The position numbers and the translations under genes were made by a program. A stretch of DNA of 64,000 bases from Gloeocapsa sp. PCC 7428 (lineage in GTDB: Bacteria > Cyanobacteriota > Cyanobacteriia > Cyanobacteriales > Chroococcidiopsidaceae): contig NC_019745.1 of NCBI RefSeq assembly GCF_000317555.1, forward strand, positions 3,968,001 through 4,032,000, read 5' to 3'. The notes under the pieces are model-generated. The model did no database searches. It was not told the DNA's origin and worked only from the letters and a program-made list of their open reading frames with translations. Of this stretch, positions 18,657 through 28,102 are shown piece after piece. The first letter of the stretch is position 1. Every line of letters begins with the position of its first letter.

Positions 18657-19130
18657 ATGCCTTACAAACTGCTATTTGTTTGTCTTGGAAATATCTGTCG
18701 TTCTCCGGCGGCGGAGAATATCATGAATCATCTACTTGATAAGGAAAACCTCAACGGAAGTATTATTTGTGACTCAGCAGGTACAGGTGGTTATCACATC
18801 GGAAGTTCACCAGATCGACGCATGGCGATCGCCGCAGCGAGTAAGCTGGGAATTAAACTCCAAGGAAGTGCGCGGAAGTTACATAGGTCTGATTTGGAAG
18901 AATTTGATTTAATTCTGGCAATGGATCGCGAAAATTACCAAGATATTCTCGCACTTGATCGCACTGGTCAATATCGCGAGAAAGTACGGTTAATGTGTGA
19001 CTATTGCTCGCAGCATAACATTGAAGAAGTCCCAGACCCTTATTATGGAGGCGCACAAGGCTTTAACTACGTTATTGATATTCTCCTTGATGCTTGCACT
19101 GGCTTACTTCAAGAAGTTAAAGACGTATAA
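18657..19130 (+). CDS. Low-molecular-weight protein-tyrosine phosphatase
   Basis: 157 residues. The phosphate loop FVCLGNICRSPAAE (Cx5R with catalytic cysteine and arginine) lies at residues 7-20, and the general-acid loop VPDPYYGG is near residue 127. In cyanobacteria such enzymes dephosphorylate tyrosine on proteins and have been linked to exopolysaccharide kinases and photosynthesis proteins; the target here is unknown. The 247-base spacer before it holds short purine-rich and TGACCTC-type direct repeats and no gene. It is convergent with the response regulator, with a MITE-like element between. Confidence 0.92.
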   Translation: MPYKLLFVCLGNICRSPAAENIMNHLLDKENLNGSIICDSAGTGGYHIGSSPDRRMAIAAASKLGIKLQGSARKLHRSDLEEFDLILAMDRENYQDILALDRTGQYREKVRLMCDYCSQHNIEEVPDPYYGGAQGFNYVIDILLDACTGLLQEVKDV

Positions 19131-19145
19131 TCCTTGAATCATTAT

Positions 19146-19331
19146 TAGACCTCCTGCATGAATGTGATTGTGAATAAATTCGCAGCTAATTAAAGCCTGT
19201 CTACTTCCGTAGACTACGGGTAAGGCATGCCTTACCCTCTTAAAAGTCTTGTTTAAGTGTACGAAGGTACACTTTGTTTTGTAGCCCCCAACTTCAGTTG
19301 GAAGGCATTTGTGATTCATGCAGGAAGTCTA
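19146..19331. repeat. MITE-like element, copy A (best preserved)
   Basis: A 186-bp element bounded by near-perfect 18-bp terminal inverted repeats: TAGACCTCCTGCATGAAT at the left, and the right end reads TAGACTTCCTGCATGAAT on the opposite strand (one difference). Inside are four palindromes, including the perfect GGGTAAGGCATGCCTTACCC at 19218-19237, AAGTGTAC/GTACACTT, GTCTAC/GTAGAC and CCAACT/AGTTGG. It encodes no protein. Its right terminal TAG supplies the stop codon of the response regulator on the minus strand. Confidence 0.8.
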
Positions 19332-19988
19332 TTGTAATAGGCGGTATTTCATCACAAAACCAACTAATTCGGCACGATTACTCGTTGACGTTTTCCGAAA
19401 CAAGCTACTGACATATTTTTCAACTGTCCGCGGACTGAGGTGCAATCGACTGCCAATTTCAGCGTTGGAAAGACCATGCGTTAGTAAAACGGCGACTTGT
19501 TGTTCGCGTTGAGTTAGCTTGATAGGAACTTCTAGCGTTTCCCCTTCGTGTCCTAAAGTGTGGGAATTCGCCCGTAAACCTTCTTCATACGACAAACGCG
19601 CCTCGGATTGAATGATTTGCGATCGCTCTAGCAAATTACGAATCGCAGCCCCAAGTTCATTTAATTCAAAAGGTTTAGGTAGATATAAATCAGCCCCCGA
19701 TTGATAACCAGCGATTCTTTCTTCGGTTTTATTTCTTGCTGTTAAAAATATCACAGGTAACAAGCGAAACTTGGGATGCTGACGAACATGACGCACTAAC
19801 TCATAGCCATTCATTCGTGGCATGACAATATCTGTCACCATTAAGTGAGGATGGTATGTTTCTACCATCGCCAACGCTTCTTGACCATCAGCTGCTGTTA
19901 GCACTGAATAGCCAGACATTTCCAAGTAGTCGCTGATCGACAAACGAGTTCCGAGATCGTCATCAACGACGAGAAGCGTCAAAGGCAT
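19329..19988 (-). CDS. Response regulator, receiver plus LuxR/NarL-type DNA-binding domain
   Basis: 219 residues from the ATG at 19988 (MPLTLLVVDDD); a TTG at 20018 would add ten. The receiver (1-120) has the acidic pocket DDD, the phosphorylated aspartate in VTDIVMPRMNG, the switch threonine in FLTARN and the lysine in PKPF. The output domain has the LuxR helix-turn-helix LTQREQQVAVLLTHGLSNAEIG...LSPRTVEKYVSSLFRK. It should be a DNA-binding transcription factor; its kinase is not adjacent. The last residues and stop codon lie in or beside the end of a MITE-like element, so the native C-terminus may have been trimmed. Confidence 0.9.
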   Translation of the reverse strand: MPLTLLVVDDDLGTRLSISDYLEMSGYSVLTAADGQEALAMVETYHPHLMVTDIVMPRMNGYELVRHVRQHPKFRLLPVIFLTARNKTEERIAGYQSGADLYLPKPFELNELGAAIRNLLERSQIIQSEARLSYEEGLRANSHTLGHEGETLEVPIKLTQREQQVAVLLTHGLSNAEIGSRLHLSPRTVEKYVSSLFRKTSTSNRAELVGFVMKYRLLQ

Positions 19989-20289
19989 GGATAATACGTA
20001 GTTAGCATTTCTAACCAAGGAACATATCGAAATGGGTGCATTCTACAACCGCAAGTACATATAAAGGTTGTTCATACATTGTATTAATAATCTTAAACTA
20101 AAGCTAATAATTCATCTTCTAACGAAGGTTAGGTTTGAAATTTAAACAAAAAATCACTCTTCACGCTGATTGTTTCCACTTATGGTTATGAGCGATACTC
20201 TAATAAAAAACTACCACTCGATAAAAATCAATACAAGAATCAAGTGGAAAGCTGATTGATGTGATTGCGCTAAATTATTAACGTGCAGT

Positions 20290-20601
20290 TTAACTGTCTA
20301 ACGCGCCGTTGACTCTACCATTGAAGCCATAGATGTGACGACTGCCAACCACAGGGACTAAAACCACTTCTTTCTCGTCTCCAGGTTCAAAGCGTACTGC
20401 TGTACCCGCAGGAATATCAAGCCGCATCCCGCGCGCGCGATCGCGCTCAAAGTCTAACGCTTGATTTACTTCATAAAAATGAAAGTGCGAACCAACTTGA
20501 ATAGGGCGATCGCCGCGATTAGCAACTTTAATTCGTATGGTTTGACGCCCCGCATTGAGTTCTATATCACCTTGTTGTACTAACAACTCTCCTGGAATCA
20601 T
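20290..20601 (-). CDS. ureB: Urease beta subunit
   Basis: 103 residues. Urease hydrolyses urea to ammonia and CO2; UreB is a structural subunit of the (ABC)3 enzyme. Motifs: [19 protein letters not shown], the [11 protein letters not shown] core, and [24 protein letters not shown]. Length is complete. It lies 327 bases downstream of ureA. The catalytic subunit gene ureC, which usually follows ureB directly, is absent: the next gene is an unrelated response regulator. Confidence 0.95.
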   Translation of the reverse strand: MIPGELLVQQGDIELNAGRQTIRIKVANRGDRPIQVGSHFHFYEVNQALDFERDRARGMRLDIPAGTAVRFEPGDEKEVVLVPVVGSRHIYGFNGRVNGALDS

Positions 20602-20684
20602 TGCTCTGGAATTAATATAGACGTTCTTGAATTCTACTCTTCTATTTACTTCAGGACAAACTCATAGCACTTAATTAGCTGAGA

Positions 20685-20840
20685 GTGAATTTTCAAGCCC
20701 TAAAATTATTCAAATTTCACCGTATCAGCGGATTATTTTACTTTGTTATAACTATTCTTTTTCTATTACTTGCAGCAATGGCTAATGTTTCAAGCATTGT
20801 AGCTTTGATAAACAAATTAACCAATTTCCTATTTAATTAA
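20685..20840 (+). CDS. Possible small single-pass membrane protein inside the ureA-ureB gap
   Basis: A 51-codon frame begins with GTG and ends with TAA. It would encode a basic N-terminus (FQALKLFKFHR), one strongly hydrophobic helix (GLFYFVITILFLLLAAM) and a polar tail. A weak GAGAG lies just before the start. It runs antisense to the urease genes. The region is AT-rich and there is no homology support, so it may be chance. Confidence 0.25.
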   Translation: MNFQALKLFKFHRISGLFYFVITILFLLLAAMANVSSIVALINKLTNFLFN

Positions 20841-20928
20841 ATACAAAAAATCAAAATTAGAGAAAACTTCCACGCGCCAGTATCCCCCTATATCTTCGTT
20901 TTTAAAAATCAAATATGTACAGTTTAAA

Positions 20929-21231
20929 TCAGCGAATGGGATTATGAACGGTAACGAGTTTTGTTCCGTCAGGAAATGTTGCTTCAACTTGCACCTCTAG
21001 AATCATTTCTGCAACACCATCCATAACATCTTCGCGTGTCAACAAATTTGTGCCAGAACTCATCAATTCTGCAACCGTACGTCCGTCGCGCGCGCCTTCT
21101 AAAATTGCCGCAGAAATATAAGCTACCGCTTCGGGATAATTTAATTTTAAGCCTCTTTGTTTGCGTCGTTCGGCGAGTAAAGCAGCAGTAAAAATAAGTA
21201 GCTTATCTTTTTCCTGTGGTGTCAGTTGCAT
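20929..21231 (-). CDS. ureA: Urease gamma subunit
   Basis: 100 residues with the full family pattern: [41 protein letters not shown], then the [11 protein letters not shown] segment and the end VTVHNPIR. It is a structural subunit of urease. It starts five bases after ureD on the same strand, so the two are cotranscribed. A 327-base AT-rich gap separates it from ureB, unusually wide for this operon. Confidence 0.96.
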   Translation of the reverse strand: MQLTPQEKDKLLIFTAALLAERRKQRGLKLNYPEAVAYISAAILEGARDGRTVAELMSSGTNLLTREDVMDGVAEMILEVQVEATFPDGTKLVTVHNPIR

Positions 21232-21236
21232 AGAAG

Positions 21237-22103
21237 TCAGTTCCTTTCAATTTGCCAAACCCGCGATTGATAGCCTGGTTTTCCTAGAGAAGATAATCGT
21301 AGCAAATGCCAAACCTCAGTAAACCATTGGCGCACCTCGGTTGTCGAGTCACCGCGATAGCGACAGAGTAAACCTGTCGTTAAACGCGTAACACCTGTTT
21401 CGCCTTGATCTACGGTAGATAGCATTCTCACCTTTTCTACCACGTCAGCGGATACAGGTTGTCCAATCCAAACAAAACTGCCAATGATCGATTTTCCAGC
21501 TAAACCATGAGGACTATCGATAACTTTCACATCTGGGCGTAACTGTTGGCGATCTATCCATAAAGGACGTTGTTGCTGCCAAACTTCGGTATGCGATCGC
21601 CAGTTTCCCTGTAAAAACTTTTCTCCCCTAGCACTGCGACCAAAGCGGGTAATTTCCCAGCCTGTCCAGGTAGCACCTGGTGCTAATTCTACGCGTAAAT
21701 CCTGCCGGTAAATTGCACCATTGAATACAATTGTTTCTTGCGGAAACCACTCTAAACAAGCATTACTGTCAACTTGTACCTGAATATTCTGCCTAGCTTC
21801 CCAGCCATTACTGCGATAAATCTTACTGGCGGCGGCGGTTGTAATAAGTGTGTGCGCGTTTTGTTGTAGGTGAAAATTAAGCGAAAGCTTGTCGCCACCG
21901 ACAACACCACCAGCCGTGTGTAAAATGACGCTATGACAAACTTCTGCGCCTTCGGGATAAAAAGGTCTTTGGACTTTTAACGGTGCTTGCATTTGCTGAT
22001 GAGTTACTGTCGTCGCACCATCAACACAGGTGTATACCATATTTAAGCTACCGTGCCAAGAATTAGGCTCCTGAGAATTGTTGAGTTCTAGCAAGCGCGA
22101 CAT
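21237..22103 (-). CDS. ureD: Urease accessory protein UreD
   Basis: 288 residues. UreD (UreH) is the scaffold that with UreF and UreG delivers nickel and CO2 to apo-urease. Recognisable blocks are [26 protein letters not shown], of which the [10 protein letters not shown] core is diagnostic, [27 protein letters not shown] and the [14 protein letters not shown] segment. It is the first gene of the local ureD-ureA-ureB string. The 234-base upstream spacer has an imperfect NtcA-like TTA-N8-TAC on the minus strand but no convincing spacing to a -10 element. Confidence 0.94.
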   Translation of the reverse strand: MSRLLELNNSQEPNSWHGSLNMVYTCVDGATTVTHQQMQAPLKVQRPFYPEGAEVCHSVILHTAGGVVGGDKLSLNFHLQQNAHTLITTAAASKIYRSNGWEARQNIQVQVDSNACLEWFPQETIVFNGAIYRQDLRVELAPGATWTGWEITRFGRSARGEKFLQGNWRSHTEVWQQQRPLWIDRQQLRPDVKVIDSPHGLAGKSIIGSFVWIGQPVSADVVEKVRMLSTVDQGETGVTRLTTGLLCRYRGDSTTEVRQWFTEVWHLLRLSSLGKPGYQSRVWQIERN

Positions 22104-22337
22104 GTTTTGATGACCTTATGCAGGTAGTGTGACACGTTAGGCACAAATCTTTTGAATTCTATAGCGTAAATTTGCTTAATTATAAAAGTTGAAATCATGA
22201 ACCTAGCAAGCTTTCTCAGTAAGATCTCGGTTGGATGCTTTGCTAAGTTAGCGCTAGTTTTCTTGTCATGGTGAATTATCTACAATCTGCAATTGTGTCA
22301 TCAGTAAATATGAAACGAAGTCATCCATTGACGGACT

Positions 22338-23546
22338 ATGTATTTTAGTTTGCGACAATGGAGCATAATTGGCAGCTTGAGCATATGGATATTAGCAGCA
22401 ACTCAATCAAACGCTGCTACTGGGAAGTTTTCCCTTTCAGTTCTCAATTCTGAGGGAGAACCTACAGAAAAATGTCTGTTCACTGGGGATAGCGGGGCAA
22501 GTCACACTCCTATTCAGCAACGCGTTGAACAAAGTCCAATATTAATTGCTGCACCTGAAAACTTCAATCCCAGCCTGCGATCGCCGCCGCCACCACCACC
22601 AAAACCTCCACAAGATTTAAGCGTACCACCTACAGTTACCGAATCAACGACAGCACCTGTCTTAGAAAGTATTCAAACTGACTTTCGTCATCAGACAGAT
22701 AACTTTGGCGATCGCAATTTATTGATTGAGCCAACAATCCAGTTTCGTCTATCTAATGATGCAACTCTCACGTTCAAGACAGGATTTAATTATTTTGACG
22801 AACCGACTCTTGCATCGATTACAAATATTCCGTTTCAAGTAGGATGGGCGGGAAAAGTTGGTGGGATGACACTACAAACCGCAGTAGGGGTTGATATATT
22901 CGATCGTCTACCGCCAGCACTCAATTTTAGTGCGAAACTTGATGCTCCAATTGTCGTAAAAGTTGCACCTTCCGGTGAATTGCGATCGGGTGTTGTCTTA
23001 TCAGCGGCTTTAGAACAGGGTTCGTATAAATTTAATGCGCAAACGTTAGAAAATCAAATTACAGCTTGGCGATTAGGACCAAGTTTATATTGGCAAATTG
23101 ATCGCGATACCAGCTTTTTCTCGACATTGCGCTGGGGTAGTTACAACGATGGTAATTCAGAGTGGCAATCTTTTAGTCGGTTAGAGCGTCAATTTGGTCA
23201 ATTTAGCGTTGCAGCAAATTTATTCACTTGGAATTATGCAAACAACTTTGAACGCACGAGTGGTTACTTTTCGCCACTAGATTTTTTAGTTTATAACGCT
23301 GAGCTAGCTTGGGAAGGAGACGTTTTTAATTTTTTACGTTGCCGACTTGCGGCTAATTTAGGACAACAACGCCTGCGAGGAGAAATGGACAACGCGAATA
23401 GTTATCAAGCGCGATGTACAGCAAAAATTTCTCATGATATTGAAGCAGACCTTGGTTATAGCTTTAGTAACGTCCGCAATCAAGATACTGGCGGTAGTGC
23501 TTACGGTGGCAGTTCGCTTACAGGTCAAGTGCGGATTAGCTTTTAG
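22338..23546 (+). CDS. Predicted outer-membrane beta-barrel protein of the polysaccharide locus
   Basis: 402 residues: a signal peptide (to about residue 27, SNA-ATG), then a short region ending in LIAAPENFNPSLRSPPPPPPKPP, a proline-rich linker to about residue 100, and then about 300 residues of alternating polar/hydrophobic strands that end in the terminal phenylalanine RISF, typical of BamA-inserted barrels. Strand-like pieces include LLIEPTIQFRLSNDATLTFK and ADLGYSFSNVRNQD. It could be the export pore for the glycan made by the downstream GT2, by analogy with BcsC, PgaA or AlgE barrels, although no TPR repeats are present. A similar AAPxNFNP/proline linker occurs in the DUF3131 protein at 31969, which ties the two ends of the locus together. 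No characterised homologue is recognised. Confidence 0.6.
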   Translation: MYFSLRQWSIIGSLSIWILAATQSNAATGKFSLSVLNSEGEPTEKCLFTGDSGASHTPIQQRVEQSPILIAAPENFNPSLRSPPPPPPKPPQDLSVPPTVTESTTAPVLESIQTDFRHQTDNFGDRNLLIEPTIQFRLSNDATLTFKTGFNYFDEPTLASITNIPFQVGWAGKVGGMTLQTAVGVDIFDRLPPALNFSAKLDAPIVVKVAPSGELRSGVVLSAALEQGSYKFNAQTLENQITAWRLGPSLYWQIDRDTSFFSTLRWGSYNDGNSEWQSFSRLERQFGQFSVAANLFTWNYANNFERTSGYFSPLDFLVYNAELAWEGDVFNFLRCRLAANLGQQRLRGEMDNANSYQARCTAKISHDIEADLGYSFSNVRNQDTGGSAYGGSSLTGQVRISF

Positions 23547-23640
23547 TATCGGTGTGTTCATTCTATTTTGCAACTGGGAAGAATGAAGTCGTAAGGCGGG
23601 TCAAGTGAAAAACTTGCAAACTTAATGAGGCTTCACTTTC

Positions 23641-25113
23641 ATGAATTCTGATTTTGAACCACCACCGAAAGGGTTGTCAGTTCTTGCTTCCGTAGGAGGA
23701 GTGGTTACGGCTGTGATTGCGATCGCGCAATTTAATTCTTGGTCAAAGCATCTGTATCAAACTGCTAAGTTACCAGAATCTGAGCGCGTTATGGTTGCCA
23801 GTGCCAATACGATTGATATTGCAGCGCTTGATGCCAAATCAGTCGTTTTCCCAGGACAACCAACTAGCGTTAGTCAGGTAACAACACCGTATATTGCACC
23901 GCAAGTCGGAATCACTGCCGAGGAAATGGCGATCGCGCGTCAAGCTTGGTTGTATTTTCAGCGCAATTGGAATGCACAAACAGGTTTAGTCAATTCTGCC
24001 GATGGTTTTGCCTCGGTGACGATGTGGGATCAAGCCGCCGCGATCGCCGCTTTGGTGAGTGCAAGAGAGTTAAATATCGTATCCGCAACAGAATTTGAAA
24101 CTAAGATGCGCCGGATGTTAGCAACACTCGCCGCAATGCCGTTGTATAAAAAAGAATTGCCAAATAAAGTTTACAACGCAAAAACCTTACTTCCTGTTAA
24201 CTATGGTCAATTAGATAAACGCGAAGAAATTGGGTGGTCAGCACTCGATCTAGGACGAATGGCGATGTGGCTAAAAATTGTTGGGGCAAGATATCCCGCG
24301 TTGCGATCGCTAACTGAAAAGGTTTGGCAGTCCTGGCGAGTGGATCGCTTAACTAAAAATGGGCAGATGTATGGTACATCAATTGTCAATGGTAAAGAAC
24401 AATACAACCAAGAAGGACGCTTAGGTTACGAAAACTATGCGGCTTTTGGTTTAAAACTTTGGGGTTTAGATGTCAAACGTGCCTTAGATTATCAGTCGCA
24501 TACTGCGTTTGTGAATCTTTACGGACAAGGAGTTCCTTACGATCGCCGCGATTATAAAACTTCGGGAGCAAATAACTACGTCCTCAGCGAGCCTTTTATA
24601 TTAGATGGTATTGAAACTGGATTTCAAGCTTTGCCTAAAGCTTATGCTGACCGCGTGTTAGCTGCCCAAGAAGCCCGCTATCGTGCGACAAAACAGCTAA
24701 CTGCTGTAACCGAAGATAACCTCGATCGCCCACCTTACTTTGTCTACAGTAGCTTATTCGTCAACGGACAACCTTGGGCAACAATCACCGATACGCGACA
24801 ACAACACAACAATTTGCGGTTTGTGAGTGCTAAAGCAGCGATCGGTTGGCATATGCTGTACAACACGACCTACACGCGCCAATTGTACAATTTCGTGCAA
24901 GCAAATCTGAAATCTAACGGTGGCTGGTACAACGGCTTTTATGAATCGCTGCGTCAGCCTAACCGCGCACTAACCGCGAATAACAACGGCGTGATTCTAG
25001 AAAGTTTACTTTACAAACAAGTTGGAAAACCACTGATTGTTTGGGCAGGTATTAGTTTGGAGGAGCGAGGACTGAGGAGTGAGGGGCGAAGAGTACCGAT
25101 AACTCGACACTAA
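23641..25113 (+). CDS. DUF3131 protein, membrane-anchored
   Basis: 490 residues: one N-terminal transmembrane helix (GLSVLASVGGVVTAVIAIA), a short spacer, then one DUF3131 domain from about residue 95 to 475. Conserved landmarks of this alpha/alpha-toroid family are visible: TMWDQ, LPNKVYN, GWSALDLGRMA, QEGRLGYENYAA, NNYVLSEPFILDGIE, LTAVTEDNLDRPPYF and NNGVILESLLY. The invariant acids and aromatics suggest a glycan-active or glycan-binding site, but no reaction is established for the family. The last about 22 residues are encoded by a purine-rich repeat-like sequence and do not match the other DUF3131 copies. It probably sits in the periplasm next to the synthase. Confidence 0.85.
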   Translation: MNSDFEPPPKGLSVLASVGGVVTAVIAIAQFNSWSKHLYQTAKLPESERVMVASANTIDIAALDAKSVVFPGQPTSVSQVTTPYIAPQVGITAEEMAIARQAWLYFQRNWNAQTGLVNSADGFASVTMWDQAAAIAALVSARELNIVSATEFETKMRRMLATLAAMPLYKKELPNKVYNAKTLLPVNYGQLDKREEIGWSALDLGRMAMWLKIVGARYPALRSLTEKVWQSWRVDRLTKNGQMYGTSIVNGKEQYNQEGRLGYENYAAFGLKLWGLDVKRALDYQSHTAFVNLYGQGVPYDRRDYKTSGANNYVLSEPFILDGIETGFQALPKAYADRVLAAQEARYRATKQLTAVTEDNLDRPPYFVYSSLFVNGQPWATITDTRQQHNNLRFVSAKAAIGWHMLYNTTYTRQLYNFVQANLKSNGGWYNGFYESLRQPNRALTANNNGVILESLLYKQVGKPLIVWAGISLEERGLRSEGRRVPITRH

Positions 25114-25205
25114 TTGTTTTTTGGTTTTCGCTGTCTTTACTTCTTGTAATTTTTCCACGCTGCTTAGCCACTAATTTGATTCCTTAAAACATAAATTTTT
25201 TGACT

Positions 25206-27980
25206 ATGACTTGGAAGCGCCATCAACAAAAATGGTTGCGATTAATCGTATTGTTTCTTATTGGCATAATCGCGTACTTTTTGTTTTACGTCCCAACACA
25301 ATCTTTTGCACAAACTCCAAATAATACTGATAGTTGTAACAATATTACAGCACCGTTAACCGATGACGAGCAAATTTATGCGCGTAGTGCTTGGCAGTAT
25401 TTTGTTAAAAATTATCAACCTGGAACCGGATTTACAAATTCTACAGGTGGCTATCCCTCCGGTACACTTTGGGACATGGGTAATTATTTGACGGCGTTGA
25501 ATACAGCGCGATCGCTCAATTTAATTGATCAAGCTGATTTTGATGCGCGCCTCAATAAGTTCTTAACGACACTGAGCAACTTAAAGCTGTTTGAAGATGG
25601 TCTACCGAATAAAGTTTACAACACAGCAACCGGACAAATGGTGGACTATGGCAATAATCCGGTAGAGCGGGGAATTGGTTGGTCAGCGTTGGATCTGGGG
25701 CGGATACTTGCCGCATTTCATATTATTCGCACGTGTCATCCGCAATACAATGATTGGCTAACAGGAATCGTCGCCAAGTGGCAACTAGCGCGATCGCTCA
25801 AAGATGGACAGCTTTTTGGCGCTACTGTGCTTCCTGATGGTGAAACATTATTAGTTCAAGAAGGGCGACTCGGCTACGAAGAATACGCGGCTAGAGGTTA
25901 TGAACTTTGGGACTTTGCTGCACCGAAAGCAATTTCTTTAGAACCATTCAAATTTGTTGAAATCAATGGCGTGCAAATTCCTGTTGATACCCGCGACTTT
26001 CAAACGACAAACGCGAATAATTACGTAGTGAGCGAGTCTTACATCTTAGATGCAATTGAATTTGGCTTGCAAGGCGATTTAGCTGAGTACGCAGTGCGAG
26101 TTTTAGAAGTGCAAAAGCGACGCTACGAGGCTACTGGACAACTCACGGCAGTCACCGAAGATAATATTGACCGCGAACCTTACTTTCTGTACAACACAGT
26201 TTACGCTAATGGTAAGGCTTGGGCAACGATTACAGACACAAATCAGCCTTATCCGCAATTACGCAGTTTGAGTACAAAAGCTGCTTTTGGCTGGCGCTAT
26301 CTTTATCCAGAAAATGATTATACGCAAAAACTGTTTGAGGCGGTCAAAGACCTCCGCAGTTCTGATGAAGGTTTTTATGCTGGAATTTATGAAGAAACGC
26401 AGCAACCAAATAAAGCGTTAACAGGGAATACCAATGGCTTGATTCTAGAGATTCTCTATTACAAAGCTAGAGGCAATCGCCCTTTAATTGCATCAGCTAC
26501 AGTAAGTGCTTCGACAGGAACGCCAAGCGATCTAGAAGCCTCCAATTCAACTTCTCCTTCACCTGCGACGACACCTACACAAACGCCTACCCTTGAATCG
26601 CCAACACCTGAAGTGACAGAAATTGTGGTTGAACCAATTCCACCCGTGAGTCAACCATTTTCCACAAATCGCAAGCTAAATCGACGACTAACAGTCAGCG
26701 AACGTCGCTATGCACAAGCTGCATGGCGGTACTTTCAAGCAAATTATCACCGCAGTGGGCTAGTTGACGATCGCAGTGACTTCAAAGGCGCAACACTTTG
26801 GGGATTGGGAGATTATCTCGCAGCACTTCAAGCAGCGCGATCGCTTGACATTATTTCAGCCAAAGAGTTTGACTTGCGCGCGCGGCATCTTTTAGCTGCC
26901 TTGACAAAATTACCATTATTTGCTGGAGAGTTACCCAATCGCGGTTATGATACGCGATCGCTGCAATCGGTTGATTACGGCGGAAATCCGGTTCCTGAGG
27001 GTACAGGTTGGTCAGCATTAGATATCGGCAGAATCTTAGCGTCGCTTTACAATCTAAAAACTTGTTATCCGCAATATACTCAAGCCGTCGATCAAATTGT
27101 GCTGGATTGGTCGTATTTGCGCGTTGTCCGCGATGGAATTGTTGCAAGTGCTACGGTCATGAAAGATAAAGAAGGGCGATCCCTCACAAGGGTGAACCCT
27201 GAAACGCGCCTGGGTTACGAAGAATATGCCGCCCGTGCTTTTCAATTATGGGGATTTGATGTGACAAATTCAGCAGTTGGCGGTCAATATCAAACTGCTA
27301 GAGTAGAAGGAGTTGAAGTACCGATTCAGCGCCTTCGCCGCGAGACAAACGCCAAGGTGAATCAATACACAGTAAGCAATCCGTTTTTACTGTACGGACT
27401 CGAATTTGGCTTTGATCCGCAAATGCGATCGCTCGTACAACCCATATTAACTGCACAAGCACAACGCTATCGTCGTACAGGAAAGCACACCGCCGCAGCC
27501 ACAACTTTAATCGACCGCAAACCTTATACTATCCACAGCACAATTATCGGTCAAGGAGAGCCTTGGGCAGCTTTAGCCGATGACGGTCAGTCTGTACCCG
27601 AAGGACGTTTAGTGAGTACGGCAGTAGCTTTTGCCTATCACGCCTTGCTACCAGAAGATCGCTACGCGCAAGAATTAGTGAATGCAACTACTGACTTGTA
27701 CAATCCTTTACTCGGCTTTTACGAGGGTTTTTACGAAAATACTGGTAAAACTGCCATTGGCTTTACTGGCAGTACCAACAGTATGATTCTCCAATCTTTG
27801 CTGTACAGCGTTACAAAGCAACCGTTAATTCAACCAAACAACACAACAAATTCAGCATGGTGGGAGGCGATCAAAGCAGGCAATTCTGGTCGTGGTTTAC
27901 CCACAACAGCAACGCAAAAAGTCCAGCTAGTTACCGATTCTTTTGGCACTTACTGGGTTTCAACGCAGAAAAAAACATAA
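25206..27980 (+). CDS. Protein with two tandem DUF3131 domains, exported
   Basis: 924 residues from the ATG at 25206 (a TTG lies at 25200). A signal or anchor helix (LRLIVLFLIGIIAYFLFYV) is followed by DUF3131 domain 1 (about 50-435), a Ser/Thr/Pro-rich linker (about 440-490) and domain 2 (about 495-880). Domain 1 keeps the acids TLWDMG and VTEDNIDREPYF. Domain 2 has TLWGLG and ATTLIDRKPYT instead, so the aspartate and the Glu-Asp pair conserved in the other three local domains are lost, which suggests a structural or binding role. The paired layout resembles carbohydrate enzymes with an inactive twin domain. It is in line with the 23641 gene, probably cotranscribed. Confidence 0.85.
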   Translation: MTWKRHQQKWLRLIVLFLIGIIAYFLFYVPTQSFAQTPNNTDSCNNITAPLTDDEQIYARSAWQYFVKNYQPGTGFTNSTGGYPSGTLWDMGNYLTALNTARSLNLIDQADFDARLNKFLTTLSNLKLFEDGLPNKVYNTATGQMVDYGNNPVERGIGWSALDLGRILAAFHIIRTCHPQYNDWLTGIVAKWQLARSLKDGQLFGATVLPDGETLLVQEGRLGYEEYAARGYELWDFAAPKAISLEPFKFVEINGVQIPVDTRDFQTTNANNYVVSESYILDAIEFGLQGDLAEYAVRVLEVQKRRYEATGQLTAVTEDNIDREPYFLYNTVYANGKAWATITDTNQPYPQLRSLSTKAAFGWRYLYPENDYTQKLFEAVKDLRSSDEGFYAGIYEETQQPNKALTGNTNGLILEILYYKARGNRPLIASATVSASTGTPSDLEASNSTSPSPATTPTQTPTLESPTPEVTEIVVEPIPPVSQPFSTNRKLNRRLTVSERRYAQAAWRYFQANYHRSGLVDDRSDFKGATLWGLGDYLAALQAARSLDIISAKEFDLRARHLLAALTKLPLFAGELPNRGYDTRSLQSVDYGGNPVPEGTGWSALDIGRILASLYNLKTCYPQYTQAVDQIVLDWSYLRVVRDGIVASATVMKDKEGRSLTRVNPETRLGYEEYAARAFQLWGFDVTNSAVGGQYQTARVEGVEVPIQRLRRETNAKVNQYTVSNPFLLYGLEFGFDPQMRSLVQPILTAQAQRYRRTGKHTAAATTLIDRKPYTIHSTIIGQGEPWAALADDGQSVPEGRLVSTAVAFAYHALLPEDRYAQELVNATTDLYNPLLGFYEGFYENTGKTAIGFTGSTNSMILQSLLYSVTKQPLIQPNNTTNSAWWEAIKAGNSGRGLPTTATQKVQLVTDSFGTYWVSTQKKT

Positions 27981-28081
27981 AAGCCCTCCGACTTGCTTCG
28001 GGCCTACCGAAACAAAGTGTGATGAGAGTCCACCTCCGTGGACTTTGTTTGTTTAGCTACGAATTCATTCGCCAAGCTTTA
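27981..28081 (-). repeat. MITE-like element, copy D
   Basis: It aligns with the reverse strand of the 50.1-kb copy: CTCCGACTTGCTTCGGG, ACCGAAACAAAGTGT, the hairpin AGTCCAC/GTGGACT at 28027-28044, then TTTGTTTAGCTACGAATTC. It starts immediately after the stop of the tandem DUF3131 gene and lies between convergent genes, where its hairpin may act as a terminator. Borders are approximate. Confidence 0.6.
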
Positions 28082-28102
28082 GTCACCAGGCACGAGTGGA
28101 TT

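Noticed and set aside
22104-22337. NtcA box before ureD (TTA-N8-TAC on the minus strand)
   Set aside because: One mismatch in the core and no -10 element at the expected distance of about 22 bases; no clean box was found before icd either.
25206-27980. Annotation as a classical cellulase or GH8 of a bcs operon
   Set aside because: Motifs match DUF3131 and not the GH8 catalytic signatures; only the helical toroid fold may be shared.
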